A stretch of 64,000 bases of DNA from Listeria ivanovii subsp. londoniensis (lineage in GTDB: Bacteria > Bacillota > Bacilli > Lactobacillales > Listeriaceae): the NCBI RefSeq assembly GCF_000763495.1, contig NZ_CP009576.1:2056001-2120000 (forward strand), given 5' to 3'. Shown here one piece after another: positions 9,971 through 18,661 of this stretch. Under the pieces are notes generated by a model that saw only the letters and a list, made by a program, of their open reading frames with translations, had not been told where the DNA came from and did not search any database. A program made the position numbers and the translations under genes. Positions within the stretch are counted from its first letter, which is position 1; the number at the start of each line of letters is the position of its first letter.

Positions 9971-12019
9971 TTAATCTAGTTTTTTCTCTGTAAAGACGCC
10001 TTCTCCTTCCAGTAATGCCACTAATTTTTCGTATTGATTATTTTCTAACATGTTTTCTTCAAAGATCATGTGGACCGCGTCTTGGCGAGCAATTTCAAGT
10101 ACGCGATAATCATGGACCATATCCGCTACTTTAAACTCAGGAACACCGCTTTGTTTTCTGCCGAAGAAATCTCCTGGACCACGAAGTTCTAAGTCACGTT
10201 CACTGACAACAAAACCGTCATTTGTTTCAGACATAATCATCATTCGTTCTTTACCGACTTCTGTTTTTGGATCCGCGATGAGTATACAGTAGGATTGATC
10301 TGCTCCACGTCCTACTCGCCCACGTAATTGATGTAACTGTGCTAAACCAAACCGATCCGCATCATAAATAACCATCATTGTCGCATTTGGCACATTCACT
10401 CCAACTTCCACAACGGTCGTCGAAACTAAACAATCAATTTTCTTATCATTAAAGTCGCGCATAATTTGTTCTTTGTCTGCTGGCAACAATTTCCCATGCA
10501 TTAAACCTGGCCGATATTTTGTTCCCCATTTATTTTGAAGAATATTGAAAACATCAATCGCATTTTGCACATCGAGTTTTTCGGATTCTTCAATTAATGG
10601 ACAGATGATATACACTTGATGTCCTTTATCAATTTCTTTTTCCATAAAACCGATGACGCGGTCAAGCATTTGATGTTTAACCCAGTAGGTTTCGATTTCT
10701 TTTCGTCCGGCTGGAAGTTCATCAATAATCGATACATCCATTTCGCCAAAAGCAGTAATCGCAAGTGTCCGAGGAATTGGCGTTGCGGTCATAAACAGCA
10801 CATCCGGATACGCTCCTTTCTCTCGAAGAATCCGGCGCTGTGCTACACCAAACCGGTGCTGTTCATCTGTAATAACTAGCCCTAGTCGGTGGTAAATAAC
10901 TTCATCTTGTATTAAGGCGTGTGTGCCAATCAACACATCCACCGAACCGTTTTCAAGCATCGCTAGCAACTCTTTTCGCCGCTTTCCTTTGACGCTACTT
11001 GTGAGTAATCCTACTGTCACATCAAATGGCTGTAAAAGTTCTACTAAGGAATTAGCATGCTGTTCTGCCAAAATTTCGGTTGGTACCATTAACGCACTTT
11101 GAAAACCACTCTTTGCTGCAGCATACATCGCAATCGATGCAACGACCGTTTTACCTGAACCTACATCTCCTTGAAGCAAGCGGTTCATATGAAAATGGGA
11201 TAACATATCTCCGCAGATTTCATTTACTACTCGTTTTTGTGCTTTGGTTAGTGCAAATGGAAGCGAATCAATATATTGACGTAAATCTTCCACATCATAA
11301 TTAATCGAAATTCCGCCTGATTTTTCACGTTCTATTTTCCGGAAAAATTGCATTTTTAATTGAAACAGCAAGAATTCTTCGTAAACCATTCGGCGACGCG
11401 CTTGTTTTAGTTCATCATTATTTTTAGGAAAATGTAACACTCGAACAGCTTCCAATCGGTCCATTAACTGATATTTTTCTAGCAAATTAGCTGGGATAAC
11501 TTCTTCGATGGAACTGCTATAGGTGTCAAAAGCTGCACGTGTATATTTTTGCATCGTTTTATTCCGAAGTGTTCCTTTTAGCCTATACACACCCTCTAAC
11601 TCTTCTTCATTTTCTACGACACCTATTTTTACTTTGCTGGCAGTGATTTGAGCGCGTCCTTTGTCCCATTTACCAGAAATCGTGACTGTTTCGCCAACAT
11701 TGATTTTATTTTTTAAGTAGGGCTGATTAAAAAAATCAACTTTGATGACTTGCCCTTCAGTAGAGACTCGAAAAGAAAGCTTGGATTTTTTCCTCCCATA
11801 AAAAGCGACCGTAGCCTCCGTAAGCACTTCTCCTTGGATGGTAATCCGTTCTTCATGGGCTACGAGTGATAGATCCCGCAACCGGTAATCTTCATAGCGA
11901 TATGGAAAGTTCCAAAGCAAATCATGGACAGTAGATAAACCTAATTCAGTTAATGTTTTAGCTGTTTCTTCCCCAATACCTTTGATTGCAGTTGTCGGAA
12001 TTCTTTTAAGTTCACTCAC
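9971..12019 (-). CDS. recG: ATP-dependent DNA helicase RecG
   Basis: Branch-migrating helicase that remodels stalled forks, R-loops and recombination intermediates. An N-terminal wedge/OB domain (around residues 60-150) is followed by two RecA-like helicase domains with Walker A GDVGSGKT, motif II DEQH, TATPIPRT and motif VI QLRGRVGRG. I place the start at the GTG at 12019, which overlaps the sdaAA stop by eight bases and gives 682 residues, the usual family size. The open frame runs 45 bases further into sdaAA from an ATG, but those residues lack family similarity. Its overlap with sdaAA implies co-transcription. Confidence 0.95.
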   Translation of the reverse strand: MSELKRIPTTAIKGIGEETAKTLTELGLSTVHDLLWNFPYRYEDYRLRDLSLVAHEERITIQGEVLTEATVAFYGRKKSKLSFRVSTEGQVIKVDFFNQPYLKNKINVGETVTISGKWDKGRAQITASKVKIGVVENEEELEGVYRLKGTLRNKTMQKYTRAAFDTYSSSIEEVIPANLLEKYQLMDRLEAVRVLHFPKNNDELKQARRRMVYEEFLLFQLKMQFFRKIEREKSGGISINYDVEDLRQYIDSLPFALTKAQKRVVNEICGDMLSHFHMNRLLQGDVGSGKTVVASIAMYAAAKSGFQSALMVPTEILAEQHANSLVELLQPFDVTVGLLTSSVKGKRRKELLAMLENGSVDVLIGTHALIQDEVIYHRLGLVITDEQHRFGVAQRRILREKGAYPDVLFMTATPIPRTLAITAFGEMDVSIIDELPAGRKEIETYWVKHQMLDRVIGFMEKEIDKGHQVYIICPLIEESEKLDVQNAIDVFNILQNKWGTKYRPGLMHGKLLPADKEQIMRDFNDKKIDCLVSTTVVEVGVNVPNATMMVIYDADRFGLAQLHQLRGRVGRGADQSYCILIADPKTEVGKERMMIMSETNDGFVVSERDLELRGPGDFFGRKQSGVPEFKVADMVHDYRVLEIARQDAVHMIFEENMLENNQYEKLVALLEGEGVFTEKKLD

Positions 12020-12911
12020 TTGTATCTTCTGGCGACAAGCCAAATATCTTCCGCTGAATCGCACGTCCAGTCGGTGTAGCCGCCAATCCTCCTTCTGCCG
12101 TTTCTCTTAGAGAGCTTGGCATTTGTAACCCCACACGATGCATTGCTTCAATGACTTCATCACAAGGAATACGACTTTTAATTCCTGCTAGCGCCATATC
12201 TGCAGAAATAATCGCTTGTGAAGACCCAAGTGCATTTCGTTTTACACAGGGTACTTCGACAAGTCCAGCTACTGGGTCACAAACAAGGCCAAGCATATTT
12301 TTCATCGTCATTGCCATTGCATGGGCAGATTCTTCTGGCGTTCCTCCTGCTGCTGCCACAATTGCGGCTGATGCCATTGCGCTTGCAGAACCAATTTCCG
12401 CTTGGCACCCGCCAGCTGCCCCACTAATAAAGGCATTGTTCGCAACTACATAACCGAAAGCCCCCGCCGTGAATAAAAAGTTAACCATATCGTCACGCGT
12501 CATTTGCAACCTATCTTTTAAAGAAAACAATACACCTGGAACCACTCCAGCACTTCCAGCAGTTGGTGTTGCGCAAATGACGCCCATAGATGCATTCACT
12601 TCATTAGTTGCAATAGCTTTTGCAACAGAATCAAGTAAAACTTCTCCAGACAGAAAATCACCTTTTTTGATATAGTCTTGCATTAAGACCGCATCTCCAC
12701 CAGTTAAACCAGTAGTTGAGGTAACCCCCGCTTCGCCTTCTTTAATAGCTTCTTCCATAATATCTAAATTCCGTTCCATCGCAGCAATTATTTCTTCCCG
12801 CGGTAAACCCGAAATAGTCCTTTCACGATTTATCATGATTTCAGCAATTGTTAGATTCTCACGTTCTGCGATATCTACTAATTCTGCTACAGTTCTAAAC
12901 ATTGTCCACAC
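12012..12911 (-). CDS. sdaAA: L-serine dehydratase, iron-sulfur type, alpha subunit
   Basis: Catalytic subunit of the [4Fe-4S]-dependent L-serine dehydratase, which deaminates serine to pyruvate and ammonia. The 299-residue protein has the conserved Cys/Ser-rich loops: CATPTAGSAG, the FISGAAGGCQAEIGSA segment and CDPVAGLVEVPC, which supply cluster and substrate ligands. Its partner sdaAB lies just upstream on the same strand, but a strong hairpin stands between them, so the alpha gene and recG may be transcribed at a lower level than sdaAB. Confidence 0.95.
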   Translation of the reverse strand: MWTMFRTVAELVDIAERENLTIAEIMINRERTISGLPREEIIAAMERNLDIMEEAIKEGEAGVTSTTGLTGGDAVLMQDYIKKGDFLSGEVLLDSVAKAIATNEVNASMGVICATPTAGSAGVVPGVLFSLKDRLQMTRDDMVNFLFTAGAFGYVVANNAFISGAAGGCQAEIGSASAMASAAIVAAAGGTPEESAHAMAMTMKNMLGLVCDPVAGLVEVPCVKRNALGSSQAIISADMALAGIKSRIPCDEVIEAMHRVGLQMPSSLRETAEGGLAATPTGRAIQRKIFGLSPEDTSE

Positions 12912-12960
12912 TCGCTTTCTAATACTTCTTTACAAACATACCTGATTTCCAACTCAAAAT

Positions 12961-12998
12961 AAAGCCAAATGCACGTTCTATCACGTCCATTTGGCTTT
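12961..12998. terminator. Hairpin between sdaAB and sdaAA
   Basis: The arms AAAGCCAAATG and CATTTGGCTTT pair perfectly over 11 bp around a 16-base loop, and T-rich flanks follow on the minus strand. It could act as a partial terminator inside the sda operon. Confidence 0.7.
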
Positions 12999-13049
12999 AC
13001 ACAAATCGAGCGAAAGTCACCGATTCAATGGAGATATCCAAAAGTTGTA

Positions 13050-13712
13050 TTAAATCATCACACTTGCTACTTGATAAATCCCTGGCAACTCAGCGAGCTT
13101 CGTAATTAAAGCTTGTTCCACTTGCTGATCTACTTCAATTACCATTAAAGCTTCGTCGCCTTTTATTTTACGAGATACTTTCATTTGTCCGATATTAATT
13201 TTATGATCTGCAATAACAGATGATACCGCTGCAATCGCACCAAATTTATCTTGATGTAAGATAAGAATAGCTGGTGCAGTTCCAGTAAATTCTAGTTCAA
13301 ATTCATTTAAGCGAATAATTTCTACTTTTCCTCCGCCAATCGATGCCCCTATTAAAGTCATTTGCTGCATACCATGTTTTAACACCAGTTTGACGGTATT
13401 CGGATGGGGTGGCTCTTCCACTTCTTCAATAAACTGAATGCGCATACCCCATTCTTCTGCTAATTTTGGTGATTCTTTCATCCGTGGATCATCTGGTTCA
13501 AAACCAAGCAATCCGCCAATGAGCGCCACGTCTGTTCCGTGCCCTTTATATGTTTTAGCGAAAGAACCATATAAATGAATATCTACTTGGGATGGTTGTT
13601 CATTAAAAACAGCTCGTGCAATCGCGCCAATTCTACTAGCTCCTGCAGTATGTGAACTTGATGGGCCAATCATCACGGGCCCAATAATATCAAACACGCT
13701 ATTAAATTTCAC
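13050..13712 (-). CDS. sdaAB: L-serine dehydratase, iron-sulfur type, beta subunit
   Basis: The 220-residue regulatory/beta subunit of serine dehydratase. The N-terminal half carries the SDH beta signature IGPVMIGPSSSHTAGA (residues ~10-25). The C-terminal ~75 residues form an ACT domain (LILHQDKFGAIAAVSSVIADHKINI), the usual amino-acid sensing fold. It lies 39 bases after fakA and upstream of sdaAA, so it is probably expressed in the asp23-fakA-sdaAB run. Confidence 0.95.
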   Translation of the reverse strand: MKFNSVFDIIGPVMIGPSSSHTAGASRIGAIARAVFNEQPSQVDIHLYGSFAKTYKGHGTDVALIGGLLGFEPDDPRMKESPKLAEEWGMRIQFIEEVEEPPHPNTVKLVLKHGMQQMTLIGASIGGGKVEIIRLNEFELEFTGTAPAILILHQDKFGAIAAVSSVIADHKINIGQMKVSRKIKGDEALMVIEVDQQVEQALITKLAELPGIYQVASVMI

Positions 13713-13751
13713 TTCTGATCATCCTTTCTTCTATTCATTTAAGCTATTTGG

Positions 13752-15410
13752 TTACTCCACTGCGAAAATATATGGGTATACAGGTTGGTTTCCTTCATGA
13801 ATTTCTACTTCTACGTCGGGATACGCTTCTGTTATTTGGTCCGCTAATTTTTCTGTAGTAGTTAAATCCGACTCTTCACCAAAGATAATAGTCACAATTT
13901 CACTATCATCATCTAGTAGTTTTTCTAATGTTTCGTATGAAGCTTCTTCCAAAGTTTCACAGCTTACTTTTATTTTGCCTTCTACCATGCCAATAAAGCT
14001 GTCTTTTTTGATTTTGATGCCTTCCACTGTTGTATCGCGAACCGCAGTTGTGACTTGTCCGCTAGCAACTTCTTTTATTGCAGCTTTCATCGCTGCTGCA
14101 TTTGCCTGAAAATCTTGCTCTGGTTGAAATGCTAGCACAGCAGTCAATCCTTGTGGAATCGTTTTAGTTGGAATGATTTGGACTTTATCTTCGCCTAAAA
14201 GTTGAGCCGCTTGTTCAGCTGCCATTTGGATGTTTTTATTATTTGGAAGTACGAAAACTTGCTCAGCATTTGCTGATTCAATCGCTTTAACAATATCTTC
14301 TGTACTTGGATTCATTGTTTGTCCACCGGAAAGCACAACGGATACGCCCATGCTTTCAAAAAGTTTCTTCATACCATCGCCAGCAGAAACGGTAACAATC
14401 CCGTATGGTGCTTTGTCTTTTGCAACTTCTTTTTCATCACTAACAATTTCGCTATGTTGTTCGCGCATATTTTCTACTTTCATTTTAAGCAAACTACCAT
14501 ATTGTTGCCCATAATTCAAAACTTCGCCGGGATGTTCCACATGGACGTGGACTTTTACGACTTCCTCATCCGCTGCAACAAGTAAGGAATCGCCTAGTTC
14601 GCTTAAATCTTGGCGAAATTTTTCTTCATCAAAAGGTTTTAAACCAGGTTTGTTTTCATTAATTTTGACGATAATTTCAGTACAATAACCAAAATGAATA
14701 TCTTCGGTAGACATAAAATCTTGCACATGACGGTGATGTTCCGCATTGATTAACTCACCCATAAAAGCCATATAATCAGGTGCTTCTGCCATTTTGCCAG
14801 TTAATACGCCATAAAAGCCTTCATAAATAATGATAAGGCCTTGTCCACCACTATCAACCACACCAACTTCTTTTAAAACAGGAAGTAAATCTGGTGTTTT
14901 TTCTAATGCCACTTTCCCCTGTTTCAATATTGCTTCCATTACTAATTCGATGTCTTGATGTTCGCTAGCGGCTTGTACACCTGCTTTAGCAGCCTCACGA
15001 GCAACCGTAAGAATCGTTCCTTCTACTGGCTTCATCACTGCTTTATAAGCTGTTTCCACCCCTTTTACGAAAGCTCCAGCAAATTCTTCTGCATTTAATG
15101 TTTCTTTATTTTCAATTGCTTTGGAAAATCCTCGGAAAAGTTGTGATAAAATAACGCCAGAATTTCCACGCGCGCCCATCAGCAAGCCTTTTGCCAGATT
15201 TTCTCCAACAGCACTAATCGTTTCTTTGTCATTTTTCGCGACTTCTTCTGCACCGCTTGTCATGGATAAGTTCATATTTGTTCCCGTGTCACCATCTGGA
15301 ACCGGAAAGACGTTTAATGAATCAACAAAATCAGCATTCTTCGCTAAATTCTCTGCTCCAAGCGCTATCATTGCTGCAAATTTCTCTGAGTCTAACTGAT
15401 ATATACTCAC
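13752..15410 (-). CDS. fakA: Fatty acid kinase FakA (DAK-family, YloV)
   Basis: ATP-dependent kinase of the FakA/FakB system, which phosphorylates exogenous fatty acids for phospholipid synthesis. The 552-residue protein has an N-terminal DhaL-like ATP-binding domain (about 1-200; NVFPVPDGDTGTNM binds metal, MGARGNSGVILSQ binds nucleotide), a middle domain and a C-terminal DegV-like region (from ~330). The asp23-fakA pairing is conserved in Firmicutes. Older annotations call it a dihydroxyacetone-kinase-like protein; the domain order supports FakA. Confidence 0.93.
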   Translation of the reverse strand: MSIYQLDSEKFAAMIALGAENLAKNADFVDSLNVFPVPDGDTGTNMNLSMTSGAEEVAKNDKETISAVGENLAKGLLMGARGNSGVILSQLFRGFSKAIENKETLNAEEFAGAFVKGVETAYKAVMKPVEGTILTVAREAAKAGVQAASEHQDIELVMEAILKQGKVALEKTPDLLPVLKEVGVVDSGGQGLIIIYEGFYGVLTGKMAEAPDYMAFMGELINAEHHRHVQDFMSTEDIHFGYCTEIIVKINENKPGLKPFDEEKFRQDLSELGDSLLVAADEEVVKVHVHVEHPGEVLNYGQQYGSLLKMKVENMREQHSEIVSDEKEVAKDKAPYGIVTVSAGDGMKKLFESMGVSVVLSGGQTMNPSTEDIVKAIESANAEQVFVLPNNKNIQMAAEQAAQLLGEDKVQIIPTKTIPQGLTAVLAFQPEQDFQANAAAMKAAIKEVASGQVTTAVRDTTVEGIKIKKDSFIGMVEGKIKVSCETLEEASYETLEKLLDDDSEIVTIIFGEESDLTTTEKLADQITEAYPDVEVEIHEGNQPVYPYIFAVE

Positions 15411-15424
15411 TTACATAATCCTCC

Positions 15425-15790
15425 TTAAGATTCCTTGATTACTCGGACACCTTGAACATAAATATTCACTGACTCCACTGTAATACCGAGTGTTTTTTCT
15501 AAAGTATATTTCACGCGTTCTTGCACATTGTGTGCTACTTCAGAAATTTTCGTTCCAAAGCTAACAATGATATACATGTCGATATGAATACCTTCTTCCT
15601 CTTGTCTTACAATAACACCTTTTGTATAATTTTCTCTTCTAAGAATATCGGTTAAACCATCACGAATTTGATGTCTACTTGCCATACCAACGATACCGAA
15701 ATTTTCTTCTGCAGCACCACCAGCAATCGTCGCAATAACATCACTAGTAATATCAATTTTGCCAAGCTTTGTGTCGATTTCAATTGCCAT
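15425..15790 (-). CDS. Asp23/Gls24-family protein (YloU)
   Basis: A 121-residue Asp23-family envelope stress protein. It has the family's beta-rich core with TIAGGAAEENFGIVGMASR (around 23-41) and the C-terminal half VIVSFGTKISEVAHNVQERVKYTLEKTLG. Family members associate with the membrane or envelope and respond to alkaline and cell-wall stress; the precise role of YloU is not settled. It is the first gene of a run with fakA (14 bases) and sdaAB. The 280-base stretch upstream is AT-rich; I see no convincing -35/-10 pair for it. Confidence 0.92.
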   Translation of the reverse strand: MAIEIDTKLGKIDITSDVIATIAGGAAEENFGIVGMASRHQIRDGLTDILRRENYTKGVIVRQEEEGIHIDMYIIVSFGTKISEVAHNVQERVKYTLEKTLGITVESVNIYVQGVRVIKES

Positions 15791-15970
15791 TTCTTATTTC
15801 CTCCCTACGGATTATATTCTCGTTCGATTATTTTTAATATGATTTTATTTGCTTAATAAGTTGTCCTTACCTATTTTACTATAATCACAGCCCTTTGGAA
15901 AGCATATCACAAATTTGGATGATTAAATGCTGTCAAGTAAAAATTCTTTGCACTATTTTCGCTTATCCTC

Positions 15971-15999
15971 TTGCAAAGTGAACTTGTTTATGATAAATT
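15971..15999 (+). promoter_or_regulatory. rpmB: Promoter of rpmB
   Basis: TTGCAA (15971-15976) and TAAATT (15994-15999) are 17 bases apart, about 80 bases before the rpmB start codon, leaving a leader of roughly 70 bases. Confidence 0.5.
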
Positions 16000-16076
16000 A
16001 TTCTAGTGTATGAAAAACAAATGGATAGGTTATTTTAAATAAATTATCCGAAGAGCTCTGTAAGGAGGGGTAAACT

Positions 16077-16265
16077 ATGGCTAAAGAATGTGTTATTACA
16101 GGCCGCAAATCACGTTCCGGTAACAAACGTTCCCACGCAATGAACTCCAGCAAACGTACTTGGAAAGCTAACTTGCAAAAAGTACGGATTCTGGTTAACG
16201 GCAAACCTAAAAAAGTTTGGGTATCTGCTCGTGCGCTGAAATCTGGTAAAGTGGAACGCGTTTAA
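16077..16265 (+). CDS. rpmB: 50S ribosomal protein L28
   Basis: A 62-residue basic large-subunit protein. It begins [21 protein letters not shown] and ends [14 protein letters not shown], both typical of bacterial L28. The first cysteine is present but not the full CxxC zinc pair, so this is the C-minus form. The Shine-Dalgarno AAGGAGGGG lies upstream. It stands alone on the plus strand, divergent from asp23 and convergent with thiN, and has its own terminator. Confidence 0.97.
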
Positions 16266-16281
16266 TTGAAGGAGAAATCAA

Positions 16282-16313
16282 GTGCAGCGACAATTATGTC
16301 GGTGCATTTTTTC
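16282..16313 (+). terminator. Intrinsic terminator of rpmB
   Basis: GTGCA/CGACA arms around ATTA with matching TGTCG/TGCA are followed by TTTTTT, 17 bases after the rpmB stop. Confidence 0.85.
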
Positions 16314-16320
16314 TTTGGCT

Positions 16321-16349
16321 GAAAATACCAACCAGATTTCTCTGGTCGG
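16321..16349 (-). terminator. Intrinsic terminator of thiN
   Basis: On the minus strand CCGACCAGA, a GAAA tetraloop and TCTGGTTGG form a stem with one mismatch, followed by TATTTTC. It lies downstream of thiN, facing the rpmB terminator. Confidence 0.7.
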
Positions 16350-16399
16350 CATTTGGTCTAACTTTAGAGGGCGTACTACAATGAGCATTTGTATTTATA

Positions 16400-17044
16400 T
16401 TAATCATTGCTTTGAGTCAGTAAGATCATTCCACTAGTAAACGAAAACTCTCCTGTTTGATCCAAAAATTCATTACTAGAAAGTGCAGAGCCTACCGGGT
16501 AAGTAGCATTTTCGAGTGGATAAACAAAACCATTTAATGTAAGTCCGGTAACATCTTGCATCGTTGTGAAAGCGACATATTTTTTATCTGGTAATTTTTC
16601 AATCGTGTAGCTTCCTGGTCTGTACATTTTAATATAGTTATAGCGGTCAATCATCTCTACAGCAGGCACGGCTGCTTGAAAGCGTGGTTTAGTGAGCATC
16701 ATCAAATTAGCTAGTAAATGATCCAACCGACCACCAGTTGCCCCAAAGATACGTATTTTATCTGGATTTTGATCCATTGCCCAACTTAGGCCAATTTCGG
16801 TATCTGTTTCATCTTTTTCGGCTGGAAACTCAAGAACGTGCGTTACTTTCGTTTTTAAATCGGCTAATTCTTCTTTAGTGAGGGAATCAAAATCCCCCAA
16901 TGCTATGGTTGGTGTGATTCCTCTATCTAATAAACGTTTCGCACCACGGTCCACACCAATCCAGTCGATTTCGCGATTTGTATATGGTTCTAAATCGGGT
17001 AACTCTGACGCTGGTCCACCAACCATGATATTTATAATCTTCAT
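16400..17044 (-). CDS. thiN: Thiamine diphosphokinase
   Basis: Transfers pyrophosphate from ATP to thiamine to form thiamine diphosphate. The 214-residue protein has the catalytic N-terminal domain with GVDRGAKRLLDRGITPTIALGDFDS (about 34-58) and ETDTEIGLSWAM. GATGGRLDHLLANL (around 99-112) and a C-terminal thiamine-binding beta domain follow. A salvage role is expected, since Listeria needs thiamine or its precursors. It ends a run that starts far upstream; rpe lies before it across a hairpin. Confidence 0.95.
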   Translation of the reverse strand: MKIINIMVGGPASELPDLEPYTNREIDWIGVDRGAKRLLDRGITPTIALGDFDSLTKEELADLKTKVTHVLEFPAEKDETDTEIGLSWAMDQNPDKIRIFGATGGRLDHLLANLMMLTKPRFQAAVPAVEMIDRYNYIKMYRPGSYTIEKLPDKKYVAFTTMQDVTGLTLNGFVYPLENATYPVGSALSSNEFLDQTGEFSFTSGMILLTQSND

Positions 17045-17072
17045 ATCTAATCCCCTTCTTTTATGACAAATA

Positions 17073-17100
17073 AGGCTGGAACATTTGTTTAGTCCCAGCC
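17073..17100 (-). terminator. Hairpin between rpe and thiN
   Basis: On the minus strand GGCTGGGAC and GTTCCAGCC pair around a short AT-rich loop, followed by TTATTTG. The GGCTGGGAC core resembles the ends of the larger palindromic element at 47535-47683. Confidence 0.55.
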
Positions 17101-17107
17101 TCCCCGT

Positions 17108-17764
17108 TTATTCTCCTACAACAGCACGTAATTTATCAATCGGACTTTGACGATTTTTATTCCCATAAATATAACTTCCAGCTACAAAAACATTCGCTCC
17201 TGCATCCCGGCAAAGTTTGGCTGTTTCATGGTCTACTCCACCATCTACTTCTATTTCGATATCTAACTCTTTTTCGTCGATAATTTGTTTGAAAGCAGTA
17301 ATTTTTTCTAGAACCTCGGGAATGAATTTTTGTCCGCCAAATCCTGGGTTCACAGTCATAAATAAAACCATATCTAGTTCATTTAAAACGTGTTGTAAAA
17401 CATCAATTGGCGTCGCTGGATTAAGAACAGCTCCAGCTTTTACTCCGTACGTGCGAATCAGTTGCAATGTGCGGTGCAAGTGAGTACAGGCCTCCACATG
17501 AACAGTAATATAATCCGCGCCAGCTTTCGCAAATTCAGGAATATACATATCCGGATTTTCAATCATTAAGTGAACATCGAGTGGTAGTTTTGTTTCTGGT
17601 CGAATCGCCTTTACTACAGCAGGACCAAATGTAATATTTGGAACAAAATGACCATCCATTACATCAACATGGATATAATCCGCGCCGCAATTTTCTACTT
17701 CTTTTATATCTCTTGCAAGATTCGCAAAGTCTGCACTTAAAATCGAAGGAGCTATTTTTCCCAT
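17108..17764 (-). CDS. rpe: Ribulose-phosphate 3-epimerase
   Basis: Interconverts ribulose-5-phosphate and xylulose-5-phosphate in the pentose phosphate pathway. It is a 218-residue TIM barrel with SILSADFANL at the N-terminus, the metal-binding DYIHVDVMDGHFVPN (His and Asp ligands), and LDVHLMIENP. MTVNPGFGGQKFI and EVDGGV supply the phosphate site and the second catalytic Asp. It starts two bases after the rsgA stop, in the prkC-rsgA-rpe-thiN order conserved in Bacillus. Confidence 0.97.
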   Translation of the reverse strand: MGKIAPSILSADFANLARDIKEVENCGADYIHVDVMDGHFVPNITFGPAVVKAIRPETKLPLDVHLMIENPDMYIPEFAKAGADYITVHVEACTHLHRTLQLIRTYGVKAGAVLNPATPIDVLQHVLNELDMVLFMTVNPGFGGQKFIPEVLEKITAFKQIIDEKELDIEIEVDGGVDHETAKLCRDAGANVFVAGSYIYGNKNRQSPIDKLRAVVGE

Positions 17765-17766
17765 TT

Positions 17767-18642
17767 TTAATACCTCGGCTTTCTGTTTTTTAATTCTTGT
17801 AAAATTTGGATATAGTGTTGATAACGAAAATCTGCTATTTCATTAGCTTCTACAGCTGTTTTCACGGCGCAGTTAGGTTCGTTGTCATGCAAACAACCAC
17901 GGAATTTACAACCACTACGTCTATCTTCTATTTCTGGAAAACAAAATTGTAATGTTTCTGGCTGCAAATCATCCCATTCAATCGAGCTAAAGCCAGGTGT
18001 ATCGGCAACAAATCCGTCTCCAATTGGCATAAGCTCTACATGTCTGGTTGTATGTTTCCCGCGACCGAGTGAAGTGGAGATTTCGGCCGTCTTTAAAGTT
18101 AGGTCGCTATTTAAGCTGTTTAAAAGGGTAGATTTCCCAACGCCTGATTGACCGGCTATAACAGCAGTTTTCCCACTAATATAGTCTTTAATCGCTTCTT
18201 TATCTGGTTCTTGATTGGTTTCAAAAACTTCATAGCCAATCGTTTCATAAACTTCTTTATAAAGGGCAATTTGTTCTTTTTCTGCTTCGGTTGTTAAATC
18301 CATTTTGCTGATGCAAATAACAGGTTGGATGTCTTCTTTTTCGATAGCAACGAGGAATCTATCTGCTAAATTGGTCGAGAAATCCGGTTCAACTGCAGAA
18401 AATACTAAAATTGCCACATCAATATTGGCCACGGGAGGACGAACTAATGCATTTTCCCGTGACATCACATCTAAAATGTAACCATCTGTTTTATTTTCAA
18501 TTTGGAACTCGACGTCATCACCTACAAGTGGTGAAATATTTCGTTTCCTAAAATTCCCTCGTGCTCGACATTGGTATACTTTTCCTTCTGAGAAAACATA
18601 GTAAAATCCACTCAATGCTTTGATAATTTGTCCTTCCAGCAC
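17767..18642 (-). CDS. rsgA: Small ribosomal subunit biogenesis GTPase RsgA
   Basis: Circularly permuted GTPase that checks late 30S maturation. An N-terminal OB domain (residues ~1-65) precedes the permuted G domain with G4 SKMD, G1 GQSGVGKSTL and G3 DTPGF, followed by a C-terminal zinc knuckle (CLHDNEPNC, with the upstream Cys in SGCKFRG). The start is taken as the GTG at 18642, preceded by GGAGGG. It gives 291 residues and leaves 19 bases after the prkC stop, whereas an ATG 48 bases upstream would overlap prkC. Confidence 0.94.
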   Translation of the reverse strand: MLEGQIIKALSGFYYVFSEGKVYQCRARGNFRKRNISPLVGDDVEFQIENKTDGYILDVMSRENALVRPPVANIDVAILVFSAVEPDFSTNLADRFLVAIEKEDIQPVICISKMDLTTEAEKEQIALYKEVYETIGYEVFETNQEPDKEAIKDYISGKTAVIAGQSGVGKSTLLNSLNSDLTLKTAEISTSLGRGKHTTRHVELMPIGDGFVADTPGFSSIEWDDLQPETLQFCFPEIEDRRSGCKFRGCLHDNEPNCAVKTAVEANEIADFRYQHYIQILQELKNRKPRY

Positions 18643-18661
18643 ATTCCCTCCGTTCTCTTTA

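Noticed and set aside
12020-12064. Longer start for recG
   Set aside because: The additional 15 residues overlap sdaAA and make the protein longer than its 682-residue relatives; the GTG start fits.
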